From Devosia sp. SL43 (GTDB lineage: Bacteria; Pseudomonadota; Alphaproteobacteria; Rhizobiales; Devosiaceae), in contig NZ_CP063401.1 of NCBI RefSeq assembly GCF_021729885.1, forward strand, positions 2,968,501 through 3,032,500: DNA of 64,000 nucleotides. Direction: 5' to 3'. The notes under the pieces were generated by a model. The model worked only from the letters and a program-made list of their open reading frames with translations, ran no database searches and was not told the DNA's origin. Positions 25,730-34,567 of this stretch are shown here, in pieces; within the stretch, counting starts at the first letter, position 1; every line of letters begins with the position of its first letter. Position numbers and translations under genes: made by a program.

Positions 25730-26773
25730 TTAAACCAGCGCGTCGCGTCCGCTGGCATTGGAGGCCATGGCGGCGTCGAGCACCTTCTGGATCTGGGCCG
25801 CGCGGCGGAAGGATGGCTCCTGCGTCTTGCCGGCCCGCACGGCGGCAACGAAGCGCTGATAGTTGGTTTCGACCGGATCGAACGGTACATCGTGCCACTT
25901 GGCCGCATGCACATCCTCGCCCGTGCAGGCGCGTAGCGTCGATGTGCCGGTGTCGTAGATCATCTCCACCGAGCCGGTCTCGCCATAGACCCGCAGGCGC
26001 AGCTGATCCATCTGCCCGGCCGCTGTGCGCGTTGCCTGGATGGTGCCGATGGCGCCGCTGGTGAAGTCGACATTCATCGTAAAACTGTCATTGGCGTCGA
26101 GCGTATATTCGCCGATACGGTTATCAGGCGCCTTGTCGAAGGTGCGCAGGCGCCCAAACACCTTTGCCACGTCGAGGCCCGAGCCATAGGAGGCAAAGTC
26201 GACGATGTGGATGCCGATGTCACCCAAGGCGCCATTGGAGCCGTGACCGGTCGACAGCCGCCACAGGAACTTGGTCTCGGTGTGCCAGTCGCCCCAATGG
26301 TTGCCGACCAGCCAGCTCTGCAGATGCGACGCCTCGACATGCCGCACCTTGCCGATGGCGCCTGATAGCACCAGTTCGCGGCCTTTCTGGACCGCCGGCG
26401 AGTTGCGATAGGTCAGGTTGACCATGCCCACCTTGCCCGAGGCCTCGATCGCCTCGGTCATTTCCATTGCCTTTATGGCATTGGTGGCCAGGGGCTTCTC
26501 GCAAAACACATGCTTGCCGGCGGCAATGGCCTGCATCGTGGTGGGGTGATGGATGCGGTCGGGCGTGACATTGGCCACCGCGTCGAATTCGCCCCAGGCC
26601 AGTGCGTCTTCGAGCGAGGCGAACTGCCGTTCGATGCCATGCGTGGCGCAGAATTCCGCCAGCCGCGCCGGATCGACATCGACGCCACCGACTAGGCTCA
26701 CGCCATCGATCTTGGAAAAATTGTCGGCATGGGCATTGGCCATGCCGCCGGTGCCCAGAATGAGCAGGCGCAT
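25730..26773 (-). CDS. Gfo/Idh/MocA family oxidoreductase
   Basis: 347 residues. An N-terminal Rossmann domain with LGTGGMANAHADNF, and the family EKP motif as FCEKPLATNAIKAMEM, whose Lys is catalytic. The C-terminal GFO_IDH_MocA beta domain follows (SHLQSWLVGNHWGDWHTE; GALGDIGIHIVDFASYG with the conserved His). NAD(P)-dependent sugar or polyol dehydrogenase. Downstream of the LacI gene by 52 bases on the same strand and divergent from the mannoside operon, so probably acts on a released sugar. Substrate unknown. Confidence 0.92.
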   Translation of the reverse strand: MRLLILGTGGMANAHADNFSKIDGVSLVGGVDVDPARLAEFCATHGIERQFASLEDALAWGEFDAVANVTPDRIHHPTTMQAIAAGKHVFCEKPLATNAIKAMEMTEAIEASGKVGMVNLTYRNSPAVQKGRELVLSGAIGKVRHVEASHLQSWLVGNHWGDWHTETKFLWRLSTGHGSNGALGDIGIHIVDFASYGSGLDVAKVFGRLRTFDKAPDNRIGEYTLDANDSFTMNVDFTSGAIGTIQATRTAAGQMDQLRLRVYGETGSVEMIYDTGTSTLRACTGEDVHAAKWHDVPFDPVETNYQRFVAAVRAGKTQEPSFRRAAQIQKVLDAAMASNASGRDALV

Positions 26774-26825
26774 CGTGAAACCTCCCTAAAAGCGGCCCGC
26801 TCTTGCGGTTGCCGCCGTCAAATTG

Positions 26826-27857
26826 TCAGCTCCGCCAGTGCGGCACGGGCTCGGCCAGAGTCTGCAAATCTTCCGTCGGTGCCCCGTCGATGCGCTTGAG
26901 CAAAAGCCGGGTCAGCTCGCCGCCTGCCGCGAACACGTCCTCGCGGATGCTGTCGAGATCAGGAAACAGTGTCGGCAGGATGCCCGAGGTCTGCTTGTAG
27001 ATCAGCTGCACATCCTGCCCGAGCTTGAGCCCGCCCTCGAGCAACCCGCCTACCAGGGCGATCGTGCGCATCTCGCTATCGCTGATGATTCCGTCCGGTC
27101 TCGGATCTTCGCTGGCGAGGTCGAGGCCCAGTTTGCGCAATTCGGCGGGGCTGCGGGCCTGTGAGCCATCCAGGATACGGGCCTCTATCCCCGCCCGGGC
27201 CGTCGCCTTGTGAAAGGCGGTGGTGATGTTGTGGTAGTTGGTGGTGCTGTCGTCGCCGATCATCAACATCACCCGCTTACAGCCCTTGCTGGCCAGCCGC
27301 TCGACAGCGGTCGAGGCAAACACCTCGGAGTGGAAGTCGTGATAGGGGTGCGGCGTATAGAACTCGGTGCGGCCATGGCTGACGAAGGGAAAATCCGCAT
27401 CGATCATCATCTGCACGCGCCGGTCGCGCGGTCCGGTATGGGTGATGATGACGCCGTCGGCCGTCCGGTTGTCGAGCACGTAGCGAATGGTCTCGGCCGA
27501 GTTCTGCCGCTCGAATTCGGGGATGACCGTCAGGTGATAGCGCGTGCCCTTGATGGCGTGGCCAATGCCCTGGATCATCTGGCGGGCAAAATCCGGCGAG
27601 TCCTCCGATCCGTCCAGCACCAGCGCAATGACATTGGTCTTTCCGGTGCGCAAACGCACGCCGGCACGATCTGGGACATAACCGAGCGACTGGGCGGCCT
27701 CGGCCACCTTGTCGCGCGTTTCCTGCTTGAGCGTGGTGCCGCCGCGCAGCGATAGCGACACCGTCGACAGGCTCAATCCCGTGACCTCGGCTATGGTGCG
27801 CAGCGTGACGCGCGGATTGGCTTTGCCGCGACCGCTCGATGTCAATTTCTGGCTCAT
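26826..27857 (-). CDS. LacI family transcriptional regulator of the mannoside locus
   Basis: 343 residues from ATG 27857 (MSQKLT). Helix-turn-helix VTLRTIAEVTGLSLSTVSLS and hinge YVPDRAGVRLRTGKTNVIAL, then a periplasmic-binding-protein-like effector domain (GTRYHLTVIPEF, ADGVIITHTGPRDRR, FPFVSHGRTEF). It is divergent from the sugar ABC gene at 28141, with two TGCAACGTTGCA-like operators between. Presumed repressor released by a mannoside or mannose-derived sugar. It resembles the orphan regulator encoded at 41328 along its whole length. Confidence 0.93.
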   Translation of the reverse strand: MSQKLTSSGRGKANPRVTLRTIAEVTGLSLSTVSLSLRGGTTLKQETRDKVAEAAQSLGYVPDRAGVRLRTGKTNVIALVLDGSEDSPDFARQMIQGIGHAIKGTRYHLTVIPEFERQNSAETIRYVLDNRTADGVIITHTGPRDRRVQMMIDADFPFVSHGRTEFYTPHPYHDFHSEVFASTAVERLASKGCKRVMLMIGDDSTTNYHNITTAFHKATARAGIEARILDGSQARSPAELRKLGLDLASEDPRPDGIISDSEMRTIALVGGLLEGGLKLGQDVQLIYKQTSGILPTLFPDLDSIREDVFAAGGELTRLLLKRIDGAPTEDLQTLAEPVPHWRS

Positions 27858-27919
27858 GCGTCTCGTATTCCCCACCCCGTTTTACACCGGTCGGCGCAGA
27901 AACCAAACCACACAAATTT

Positions 27920-27931
27920 TGCAACGATGCA
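27920..27931. promoter_or_regulatory. candidate LacI-family operator O1
   Basis: TGCAACGATGCA, 63 bases upstream of the LacI-family start. It differs at one base from the perfect palindrome at 28038. The central CG and 6-bp arms are the typical LacI-family form. Confidence 0.7.
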
Positions 27932-28037
27932 GCGATTCAAGGTCGCCATCTGAAACGATTGCACAATTATAACTGACTGAAAAAGAAAGAGAAAATATAC
28001 ATATAGTCACTATTCCTGTCCAATTTCGATTCACAAT

Positions 28038-28049
28038 TGCAACGTTGCA
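28038..28049. promoter_or_regulatory. candidate LacI-family operator O2
   Basis: TGCAACGTTGCA, a perfect 12-bp palindrome about 92 bases before the sugar-binding-protein start. Paired with O1 across an AT-rich divergent promoter region (27932-28037), it could allow looping repression of both directions. Confidence 0.75.
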
Positions 28050-28140
28050 TCGAATGTGTTTACCTCTCGACGCGCTTGGATGAGGGTTCTGGCGCAGGGC
28101 TGCCCACGAGAGGCGGCAGGAGCTTTACGAGGAGGAGTTG

Positions 28141-29457
28141 ATGCTCAAGAAGGGTTTTCTGACCACGGTGGCGGCAATGTCGCTCATGGTCGCCGCTGCG
28201 CTTCCCGCGCAGGCCGAAGTCTCGATCATGTATCCGGAATGGATCGCATCGCTGGTCGAGCCGGGTATCGAGGCCTACAAGGCCGAGACCGGCGACACCG
28301 TGAACGCCATCAAGCTGCCGGGCCAGGGCTATGACCAGCGCATCGCGCTCGATCTCAGCGCCGGCACCGCCGCCGATGTGAACGTCATCGACAGCTTCAT
28401 GGTCTCCGAACTGGCCGCTGCCGGCTATCTCGCCTCGCTCAACGACATGGCGGCCGCCTGGGACCAGTACCAGTATTATCTGCCGGGCCTGCTCGAAGTG
28501 GCGTCCTATCAGGGCAGTGTCTATGCCCTGCCGACCGATACCGACGTGCGGATGCTCTGGTACGATAAGTCCAATTTCGAAAAGGCCGGCATCGCTATGC
28601 CGTGGGAGCCCAAGAGCTGGGCCGACATTCTCGATGCCGCGCAGAAGCTCAAGGATGCGGGCGTCCAGTATCCGTTCCAGATTCCGGCCGGCACCAAGCA
28701 GGGCGAAGCCACCACGATGCAGGGCGTCTACATGGCCCTTCTCGGTGCTGATGTCCCCGAGGGCGATCGCAACCGCCTGCTCAACCGCGAAACCAACCAG
28801 TGGATCGGCGACAGCCCCGGCCTGCGCCGTGTCTTCGACCTGTACCACCAGGTCTTCGTCGAGCGTGAGCTGAACCCGGCCGACCTCAACTACGCCACCG
28901 ATATCGGTGCTGCCGTCCGTGCTGCCCTCGCCGATGACAAGCTGGGCATCCTGGCTTCCGGCTCCTGGGAAGATGCCTGCCTGTGGGATTGCAACGCCCC
29001 TCCATCACGCGAAGAGCGCGATGCCCTGGTCGGCTGGACCCCATGGCCTGGTTCGGGTGAACCCGGCACCAAGGCAACCACCAATATTTCGGGTGGCTGG
29101 GCCATCGGCATCAACTCCAAGGCCGCCGATGCCGACGCTTCGTTCAAGCTGGTGACCTCGATCTTCGACGAAGGCAACTTCAAGGCCTGGACGCTGGCTA
29201 ACCACCGCATGGCGGTCCGCACCGATATTTCGGAATCCCCGGACTATACCGCTGACCCGTTCCTGGCCGAGGCCACCGCGCTCGCCGCCGATACCACCGG
29301 CCGCGACACGATTCCCGGCTACCAGACGGTCTCGGCTCTGATCCAGCAGGCCACGTCCGACCTGCTCGATGGCGCCAGCGTCGACGAAGTCATCCAGACC
29401 TACCACGAGGCCCTGGTCGACGAGTTCGGCGAAGAGAACGTCATCACCTACGAATAA
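28141..29457 (+). CDS. sugar ABC transporter substrate-binding protein (family 1)
   Basis: 438 residues from ATG 28141 behind GGAGGAG. Signal peptide MLKKGFLTTVAAMSLMVAAALPAQA. Family 1 features: YPEWIASLVEPGIEAYKAETG, DLSAGTAADVNVIDSF, YALPTDTDVRMLWYDKSNFE, GSWEDACLW. Binds a sugar in the periplasm for the two permeases downstream. The downstream cytosolic alpha-mannosidase indicates alpha-mannosides as ligand (inference). Confidence 0.93.
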   Translation: MLKKGFLTTVAAMSLMVAAALPAQAEVSIMYPEWIASLVEPGIEAYKAETGDTVNAIKLPGQGYDQRIALDLSAGTAADVNVIDSFMVSELAAAGYLASLNDMAAAWDQYQYYLPGLLEVASYQGSVYALPTDTDVRMLWYDKSNFEKAGIAMPWEPKSWADILDAAQKLKDAGVQYPFQIPAGTKQGEATTMQGVYMALLGADVPEGDRNRLLNRETNQWIGDSPGLRRVFDLYHQVFVERELNPADLNYATDIGAAVRAALADDKLGILASGSWEDACLWDCNAPPSREERDALVGWTPWPGSGEPGTKATTNISGGWAIGINSKAADADASFKLVTSIFDEGNFKAWTLANHRMAVRTDISESPDYTADPFLAEATALAADTTGRDTIPGYQTVSALIQQATSDLLDGASVDEVIQTYHEALVDEFGEENVITYE

Positions 29458-29476
29458 ACCGAACACCTCCCGACGC

Positions 29477-29506
29477 GGCGGCACCCAATGTCCTCTGGGT
29501 GTCGCC
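29477..29506 (+). other. hairpin after sugar-binding-protein gene
   Basis: GGCGGCACCCA and TGGGTGTCGCC form an 11-position stem with one mismatch around an 8-base loop, 20 bases after the stop. There is no T-run. It precedes the family C repeat in the same gap and is likely to protect the binding-protein mRNA 3' end. Confidence 0.65.
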
Positions 29507-29543
29507 GTGACGCTTCTGGCAGGGGACTGTCCACAACCACGAT

Positions 29544-29627
29544 GTCACCCCGGCGAAGGCCGGGGTCCATCCTGAGATCGAAGATCCGGCGCCATCTCAA
29601 GATGGATTCCGGCCTTCGCCGGAATGA
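29544..29627. repeat. palindromic repeat element, family C
   Basis: 84 bases with inverted ends GTCACCCCGGCGAAGGCCGG and CCGGCCTTCGCCGGAATGAC, and an inner inverted pair (CATCCTGAGATCG / ATCTCAAGATGG). Elements with GTCATTCCGGCGAAGGCCGG ends are common in intergenic DNA of alphaproteobacteria. It sits between the sugar-binding-protein and permease genes. Only one copy is in the window. Confidence 0.8.
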
Positions 29628-29657
29628 CACCGCGCAAGTTATGGGCCTGTGTGAACT

Positions 29658-30548
29658 ATGAAGAACCAAGCCAACCCCTGGCTCACCAGCAATCTTTGGA
29701 TCCTCGGCCTGGGCATGTTGCCGGCGGCCCTGCTCATCGGCGCGCTGCTCTATTTCACCGCCTGGGCCTTCGCCTTCAGCTTCACCGATCTGGCTCTTGT
29801 GGGGCGGAAATCCGTCGAGTGGAGCTGGGTGGGCCTGCAGAATTTCGAACGCCTGTTCACGCGCCGCGGCTTCCTCGAGTCGCTCTGGACCACCGTCATC
29901 TTCGTCTTCTTCTCGGCTATCGTCGGCCAGTCGGTACTGGGCTTCCTGCTCGCGGCTTTGCTGCGCGGCAGCCAGTCGACCATTCGCAGCGTCGTCGAAG
30001 TCTGCATCATGCTGGGCTGGCTGCTGCCCGATATCGTGGCCGCATTCCTGTGGTCGGCGACGACCAGCCAGACCGGTCTCATCAACCAGCTCTTCGTCAT
30101 TCCGTTTGGCCTCGAGCCGATCAATTTCATCAACCAATACGCGCTGCCTATCGTCACCATCGCCAATATCTGGAAGGGCACCGCCTGGTCTTACCTGCTG
30201 TTCTCGGCGGCTCTGGATTCGGTGTCGCGCGAGGTCGTCGAGGCCGCCAAGGTCGATGGCGCAACGCCGTTCCAGCGCATCTGGATGGTGCAGCTGCCGA
30301 TCATCCGGCCGCATATCGCCACCAACATGCTGTTCATCACCATCTGGACCTTCACCTATTTCCCGCTGATCTTCGCCATGACCGGCGGCGGTCCGGGCAC
30401 GGCCACCCAGACGCTGGCGGTGTTCCTCTACAATCAGAGTTTTTCGCGCGGCAATCTTGGCTTCGGCAGTGCCATTTCGGTGGCCATGCTGGTCATCGTG
30501 GGTCTGTTGTCCCTGGTCTATCTGCGTATGCTGCGGGAGCCCAAGTAA
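29658..30548 (+). CDS. sugar ABC transporter permease (MalF/UgpA type)
   Basis: 296 residues with six predicted membrane segments and the EAA loop AAKVDGATPFQRIWMVQLPI. LLPDIVAAFLWSATTS and FTYFPLIFAMTGGGPGTAT are typical of MalF-like carbohydrate permeases. Its TAA overlaps the ATG of the next permease (TAATG), so the pair is translated together. It forms the membrane pore with the MalG-type partner. Confidence 0.94.
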   Translation: MKNQANPWLTSNLWILGLGMLPAALLIGALLYFTAWAFAFSFTDLALVGRKSVEWSWVGLQNFERLFTRRGFLESLWTTVIFVFFSAIVGQSVLGFLLAALLRGSQSTIRSVVEVCIMLGWLLPDIVAAFLWSATTSQTGLINQLFVIPFGLEPINFINQYALPIVTIANIWKGTAWSYLLFSAALDSVSREVVEAAKVDGATPFQRIWMVQLPIIRPHIATNMLFITIWTFTYFPLIFAMTGGGPGTATQTLAVFLYNQSFSRGNLGFGSAISVAMLVIVGLLSLVYLRMLREPK

Positions 30549-31363
30549 TGGAATCGAGCGAAACAACCTCCCGCATCACCGCCATTGCGCTGGCCTTCAT
30601 GGCTGTCATCTGGGTCAGCCCATTCTCTTGGCTGTTCCTCAACGCCTTCAACCCACTATCGACCGGGCAGCTCGAAATCCCCAAATCGGTCGGGCTCGAC
30701 AATTTCGCCATGGCCATGAGCGGCAATGCCGGCAAGCAGTTCCTCAATTCCATGCTGATTGCCGCCGGCACCGCCACGCTCAGCGTTGTCGTCGGCATCT
30801 CCGCCGCCTATCCGTTGTCGCGCCTGCGTATCCCGGGCCGCAATGCCTTCCTCTGGACGCTGGTGCTGCTGCGCATGCTGCCATCGGCCGGCGTGCTGGT
30901 GCCGCTCTACTTTGCCGCCCAACGCGGCGGACTGCTCAACCAGTTCGGTGTCATCGTCGCGCTGACCATCCTCAACCTGCCGTTCACGCTACTGCTGCTG
31001 AAGAACTTCTTCGACACGGTGCCGATTGAGCTTGAAGAGGCGGCCTATGTCGAGGGCGCGACGCTGCTGCAGATCGTCACCAAGATCGTGCTGCCCATGT
31101 CGAAGGCCGGCATTGCGGTGGTCTGGTTCTATAGCTTCACCGGGGCCTGGAACGAGTTCCTGCTGCCCCTGATCTTTGCCCGCGTGCAGGATGCCTTCCC
31201 CATGTCGGTGGGCCTTTACGCGGCATTCGGCCAGCAGGGCGCCATCAACTACGGCTTCCTCACGGCCTTCTCGATTATCTACGCAGCGCCGGCGGTCGGC
31301 GTCTATTTCTTGTTGCGGCGAAACATGAACACAGGGTTCGCCGGTGTCGGAGTTAAAGGATGA
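30548..31363 (+). CDS. sugar ABC transporter permease (MalG/UgpE type)
   Basis: 271 residues from ATG 30548 (MESSETTSRITA). Six membrane segments and the EAA loop EEAAYVEGATLLQIVTKIVL. The end VGVYFLLRRNMNTGFAGVGV is the usual MalG tail. The stop overlaps the alpha-mannosidase ATG (ATGA at 31360), placing transport and hydrolysis in one coupled transcript. The frame is open upstream into the previous gene but has no homology there. Confidence 0.93.
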   Translation: MESSETTSRITAIALAFMAVIWVSPFSWLFLNAFNPLSTGQLEIPKSVGLDNFAMAMSGNAGKQFLNSMLIAAGTATLSVVVGISAAYPLSRLRIPGRNAFLWTLVLLRMLPSAGVLVPLYFAAQRGGLLNQFGVIVALTILNLPFTLLLLKNFFDTVPIELEEAAYVEGATLLQIVTKIVLPMSKAGIAVVWFYSFTGAWNEFLLPLIFARVQDAFPMSVGLYAAFGQQGAINYGFLTAFSIIYAAPAVGVYFLLRRNMNTGFAGVGVKG

Positions 31364-34300
31364 CCTATTCCAACCCCATGTCGACCAAGCTCGGTTTGCT
31401 GGACGACGATCTCAAGATGGAAGGCAAGCTCATCCGGCTTTGCAAGGATCTCGAAAAGAAGATCCTGACGCCGATTTCGGACGTCCCCTGGCAGTGGCAC
31501 GTACAGCGCGCCGACGTGACCGCAGAGGCAGCGCTGAAGTCCGACTGGCGCAAATGGGAAGAGTTCGGCCCCCATTCCGTCTGGGCCAAGAAGCAGGGCC
31601 ATACCTGGTTCGCCGCCGAAGTCACCGTGCCCGAGGCCGCCAAGGGCAAGACCTTCGTGCTCAAGTTCACCAGCCAGTGGCAGGACCGCCCCGGCTCGAC
31701 CGATCCGCAATGTCTCGCCTATATCGACGGCAAGATCGCCCAGGCGCTTGACGGCAACCACACCGAACTGGTGATCGAGCGCAACGCCAAGCCGGGCAGC
31801 AAGCACACCCTGCTGGTCAACGCCTTCACCTTCTTCGATCGTCCGTTGGTCGGCTTCAAGGTCGAGTTCTACACGCGCAGCGAGCGCACCGAAAAGCTCT
31901 ATTGGGACCTGCAGACGCCGCTCGACGTGGCTGTCCGCCTCTACCAGAACGACCCGCGCCGCCAGGCCATCCTCAACATCATCGACCGCGCCCTGCGTGC
32001 CCTCGATCGCCGCGATGGCTTCACGCCCGAATTCGAAGCCTCGCTTGGGGCTGCCGAAAAAATCGCCGGCGAAATCTACAAGCTGGTCGATACCGAGACG
32101 CAGCCGCAGATTACCGCCGTCGGCTCGACCCATCTCGACGTCGGCTGGCTGTGGCGCGTCATGCATACCCGCGACAAGACCGGCCGGTCTTTCGCCACGG
32201 TGCTCAACCTGATGGAAGAGTATCCCGAATTCATCTTCATGTATAACCAGTCGGTCCTCTTCGACTTCCTCAAGAAGGACTATCCCGAGCTGTGGGAACG
32301 CATGCTCAAGAAGGTGAAGTCCGGTCATTTCGAGATCGAAGGCGCGATGTGGGTGGAGCCCGACGTCAACATCGTCTCGGGTGAATCGCTGGTCCGCCAG
32401 ATCATGCGCGGTCGCCGCTTCCATATCGAGGAGTTTGGCGTCGACCCCAAGACTGTCTGGCTGCCCGATACCTTCGGCTATTCCGCCAACCTGCCGCAGG
32501 TGATGGACAAGTCGGGGCTCAAATACTTCGTCACCAGTAAGCTCAGCTGGAACGATACCGATCGCCACCCCTATGACAGCTTCCACTGGAAGGGCATCGA
32601 CGGCACCGTCACCAAGGCCCAGCTGATCACTGCGCAGAAATACGACAGCGAAGAGATCTTCACGACCTACAATGGCGACCTCTCGGTCTCCGAAACCATG
32701 GGCGCCTGGAAGCGCTACGAACCCAAGGCCGTCCACAACGAAGTGGTCATGTCCTATGGCTATGGCGATGGCGGCGGCGGCCCGACCCGCGGCATGATCG
32801 AGCGCGGCATCCGCCTTGAACGCGGCATTCCTGGCGCGCCTCGCGTCAAGCTTGAAGGCATCGTGCCCTTCCTCGAACGCCTCGGCGCCAAGATGGACGC
32901 CCCGGGCAACAAGTTCCCCACCTGGAACGGCGAGCTTTACCTGCAATACCACCGCGGCACCCTGACCTCGGTCGCCAAGAACAAGGCAAACAACCGCCGC
33001 GCCGAACGCATGCTGCGCGAGCTGGAATTCCTCGGCGCCATGGCCCTTGTCCAGGCAGGCGCCGCCTATCCTGCCGATACCCTGGCTGAGTTCTGGGAAC
33101 TGGTGCTGATCAACCAGTTCCACGACATCCTGCCCGGCACCTCTATCCCCGAAGTCTATGTCGATAGCGACAACGAATACGGCCAGATATTCTCGACCCT
33201 CGGCTCGCAGAACGGACCGTGGCACGCTGCTGCCCAGGCCTTCGCCAAGCCGGGTGCCGACCAGCTGCGCCTATTCAACTTCACAGGCCAGACACGTTCG
33301 GGCCTGGTGTCGCTGGGCAGCGATGCAGCGGTGGCGGGCACATCGCTGGCGGTTGCCGGAACGGCGCATCCGGTACAGAAGCTGACCCGCGCCGATGGCA
33401 CAGCCGAGTTCGCCGCTCCGGTCAGCGAGATCGTCCCGCTCGGCTGGACCGGCGCGCAACTCGTCGCAGGCGGCGCTGCCAATTCGACCTCGGCGGTTTC
33501 GGTGTCCGAAACCCATCTCGAAAACGAACTGCTTAAGGTCACCTTCGACAAGTCTGGTGAGATTACCTCGGTCTTCGACAAGACCCGCAACCGCGAGACG
33601 CTTGCCGCCGGCGCCAAGGCCAACCGCCTCATCGCCTATGAAGACAAGCCGATGGAGTGGGACGCCTGGGACATCGACCGCTACTTCGAAGAGCAGTTCT
33701 GGCCGCTGGCCGACAGCAAATCGAAGATTTCGGTGGTCGAAACCGGCCCGCATCGCGCCGCCATCCGCGTCGAGCGGCACTACCAGAAGTCGAAGATCGT
33801 CCAGGTCATCTCCCTCGCCGCTGGCGCACGCCAGATCGAGTTCGATACCTTCATCGACTGGCAGGAGCGGGCGCAGGTCATCAAAGCCCAGTTCCCGTTC
33901 GATCTCAACACCTCCGAAATCCGCTCGGAAATTCAGTTCGGCCACGTCAAGCGCCCGACCCATCGCAACACCACCTGGGACCGCGCCCGCTTCGAGGCGT
34001 CGATGCATCGCTGGGTTGATCTCAGCGAGGCCGATTTCGGCGTCGCTTTGCTCAACGACAGCAAATACGCCTATGACTGCCACGAGCAATCTGTCCGCCT
34101 GACTCTGGTCCGCGGCTCGACCTTCCCTCATCCGGAAGCCGACCTGGGCGAGCACCGCATCCGCTACGCGCTCTTCGTTCACGACGGCGTCGCCGACCTT
34201 GCCGACGTGCATCGCGCCGCTGAGCGCTTCAACAATCCCGTTGCGGTGATTGGCTCGCAGAAGACCTCCAGCATGCTGGCAGAAACCGGCAGCTTCAGCT

Positions 34301-34557
34301 TCGCCAGTGTCGACCAGTCCAACGTCACGCTGGAGACGGTCAAGAAGGCCGAAAAGAGCGATGCCGTGGTGTTGCGCATCTTCGAGCACGCCAATATCCG
34401 CGCCGACGCGACGGTGACCTTCGGTCTTCCAGTCAAATCGGTCCGGGTGGTCAACCTGATGGAGGAGGGCGCTGGCAAGCCCTTGGCAATCAAGGACAAT
34501 GGCGTGACCTTGTCGCTGCGCCCGTTCGAGATCACCACACTTCTGATCGAGACCTGA
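31360..34557 (+). CDS. alpha-mannosidase, glycoside hydrolase family 38
   Basis: 1065 residues, no signal peptide, so cytosolic. It releases terminal alpha-linked mannose with retention, using a metal (Zn or Co). Metal ligands appear in STHLDVGWLWR (His258, Asp260) and the later FHDILPGTS (His588). The nucleophile is Asp370 in KTVWLPDTFGYSANLPQ, the GH38 signature. The N-terminal catalytic barrel is about 245-510, then the middle three-helix domain, and a C-terminal beta domain from about 700 on. Full family length for the large cytosolic class. Coupled to the ABC permeases upstream: mannosides are imported whole and cut inside. Confidence 0.96.
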   Translation: MTYSNPMSTKLGLLDDDLKMEGKLIRLCKDLEKKILTPISDVPWQWHVQRADVTAEAALKSDWRKWEEFGPHSVWAKKQGHTWFAAEVTVPEAAKGKTFVLKFTSQWQDRPGSTDPQCLAYIDGKIAQALDGNHTELVIERNAKPGSKHTLLVNAFTFFDRPLVGFKVEFYTRSERTEKLYWDLQTPLDVAVRLYQNDPRRQAILNIIDRALRALDRRDGFTPEFEASLGAAEKIAGEIYKLVDTETQPQITAVGSTHLDVGWLWRVMHTRDKTGRSFATVLNLMEEYPEFIFMYNQSVLFDFLKKDYPELWERMLKKVKSGHFEIEGAMWVEPDVNIVSGESLVRQIMRGRRFHIEEFGVDPKTVWLPDTFGYSANLPQVMDKSGLKYFVTSKLSWNDTDRHPYDSFHWKGIDGTVTKAQLITAQKYDSEEIFTTYNGDLSVSETMGAWKRYEPKAVHNEVVMSYGYGDGGGGPTRGMIERGIRLERGIPGAPRVKLEGIVPFLERLGAKMDAPGNKFPTWNGELYLQYHRGTLTSVAKNKANNRRAERMLRELEFLGAMALVQAGAAYPADTLAEFWELVLINQFHDILPGTSIPEVYVDSDNEYGQIFSTLGSQNGPWHAAAQAFAKPGADQLRLFNFTGQTRSGLVSLGSDAAVAGTSLAVAGTAHPVQKLTRADGTAEFAAPVSEIVPLGWTGAQLVAGGAANSTSAVSVSETHLENELLKVTFDKSGEITSVFDKTRNRETLAAGAKANRLIAYEDKPMEWDAWDIDRYFEEQFWPLADSKSKISVVETGPHRAAIRVERHYQKSKIVQVISLAAGARQIEFDTFIDWQERAQVIKAQFPFDLNTSEIRSEIQFGHVKRPTHRNTTWDRARFEASMHRWVDLSEADFGVALLNDSKYAYDCHEQSVRLTLVRGSTFPHPEADLGEHRIRYALFVHDGVADLADVHRAAERFNNPVAVIGSQKTSSMLAETGSFSFASVDQSNVTLETVKKAEKSDAVVLRIFEHANIRADATVTFGLPVKSVRVVNLMEEGAGKPLAIKDNGVTLSLRPFEITTLLIET

Positions 34558-34567
34558 GGAGGTTCTT

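Noticed and set aside
29624-30547. Upstream extension of the MalG-type permease frame through the whole MalF-type gene
   Set aside because: The real start is at 30548 in the TAATG overlap; the extension is an Arg/His-rich frame-shifted reading of the MalF-type gene.
31303-33225. 640-codon open frame antisense to the alpha-mannosidase gene
   Set aside because: The sense strand has full GH38 motifs. High GC leaves long stop-free frames on the opposite strand; the antisense product has no recognisable family and no ribosome site.
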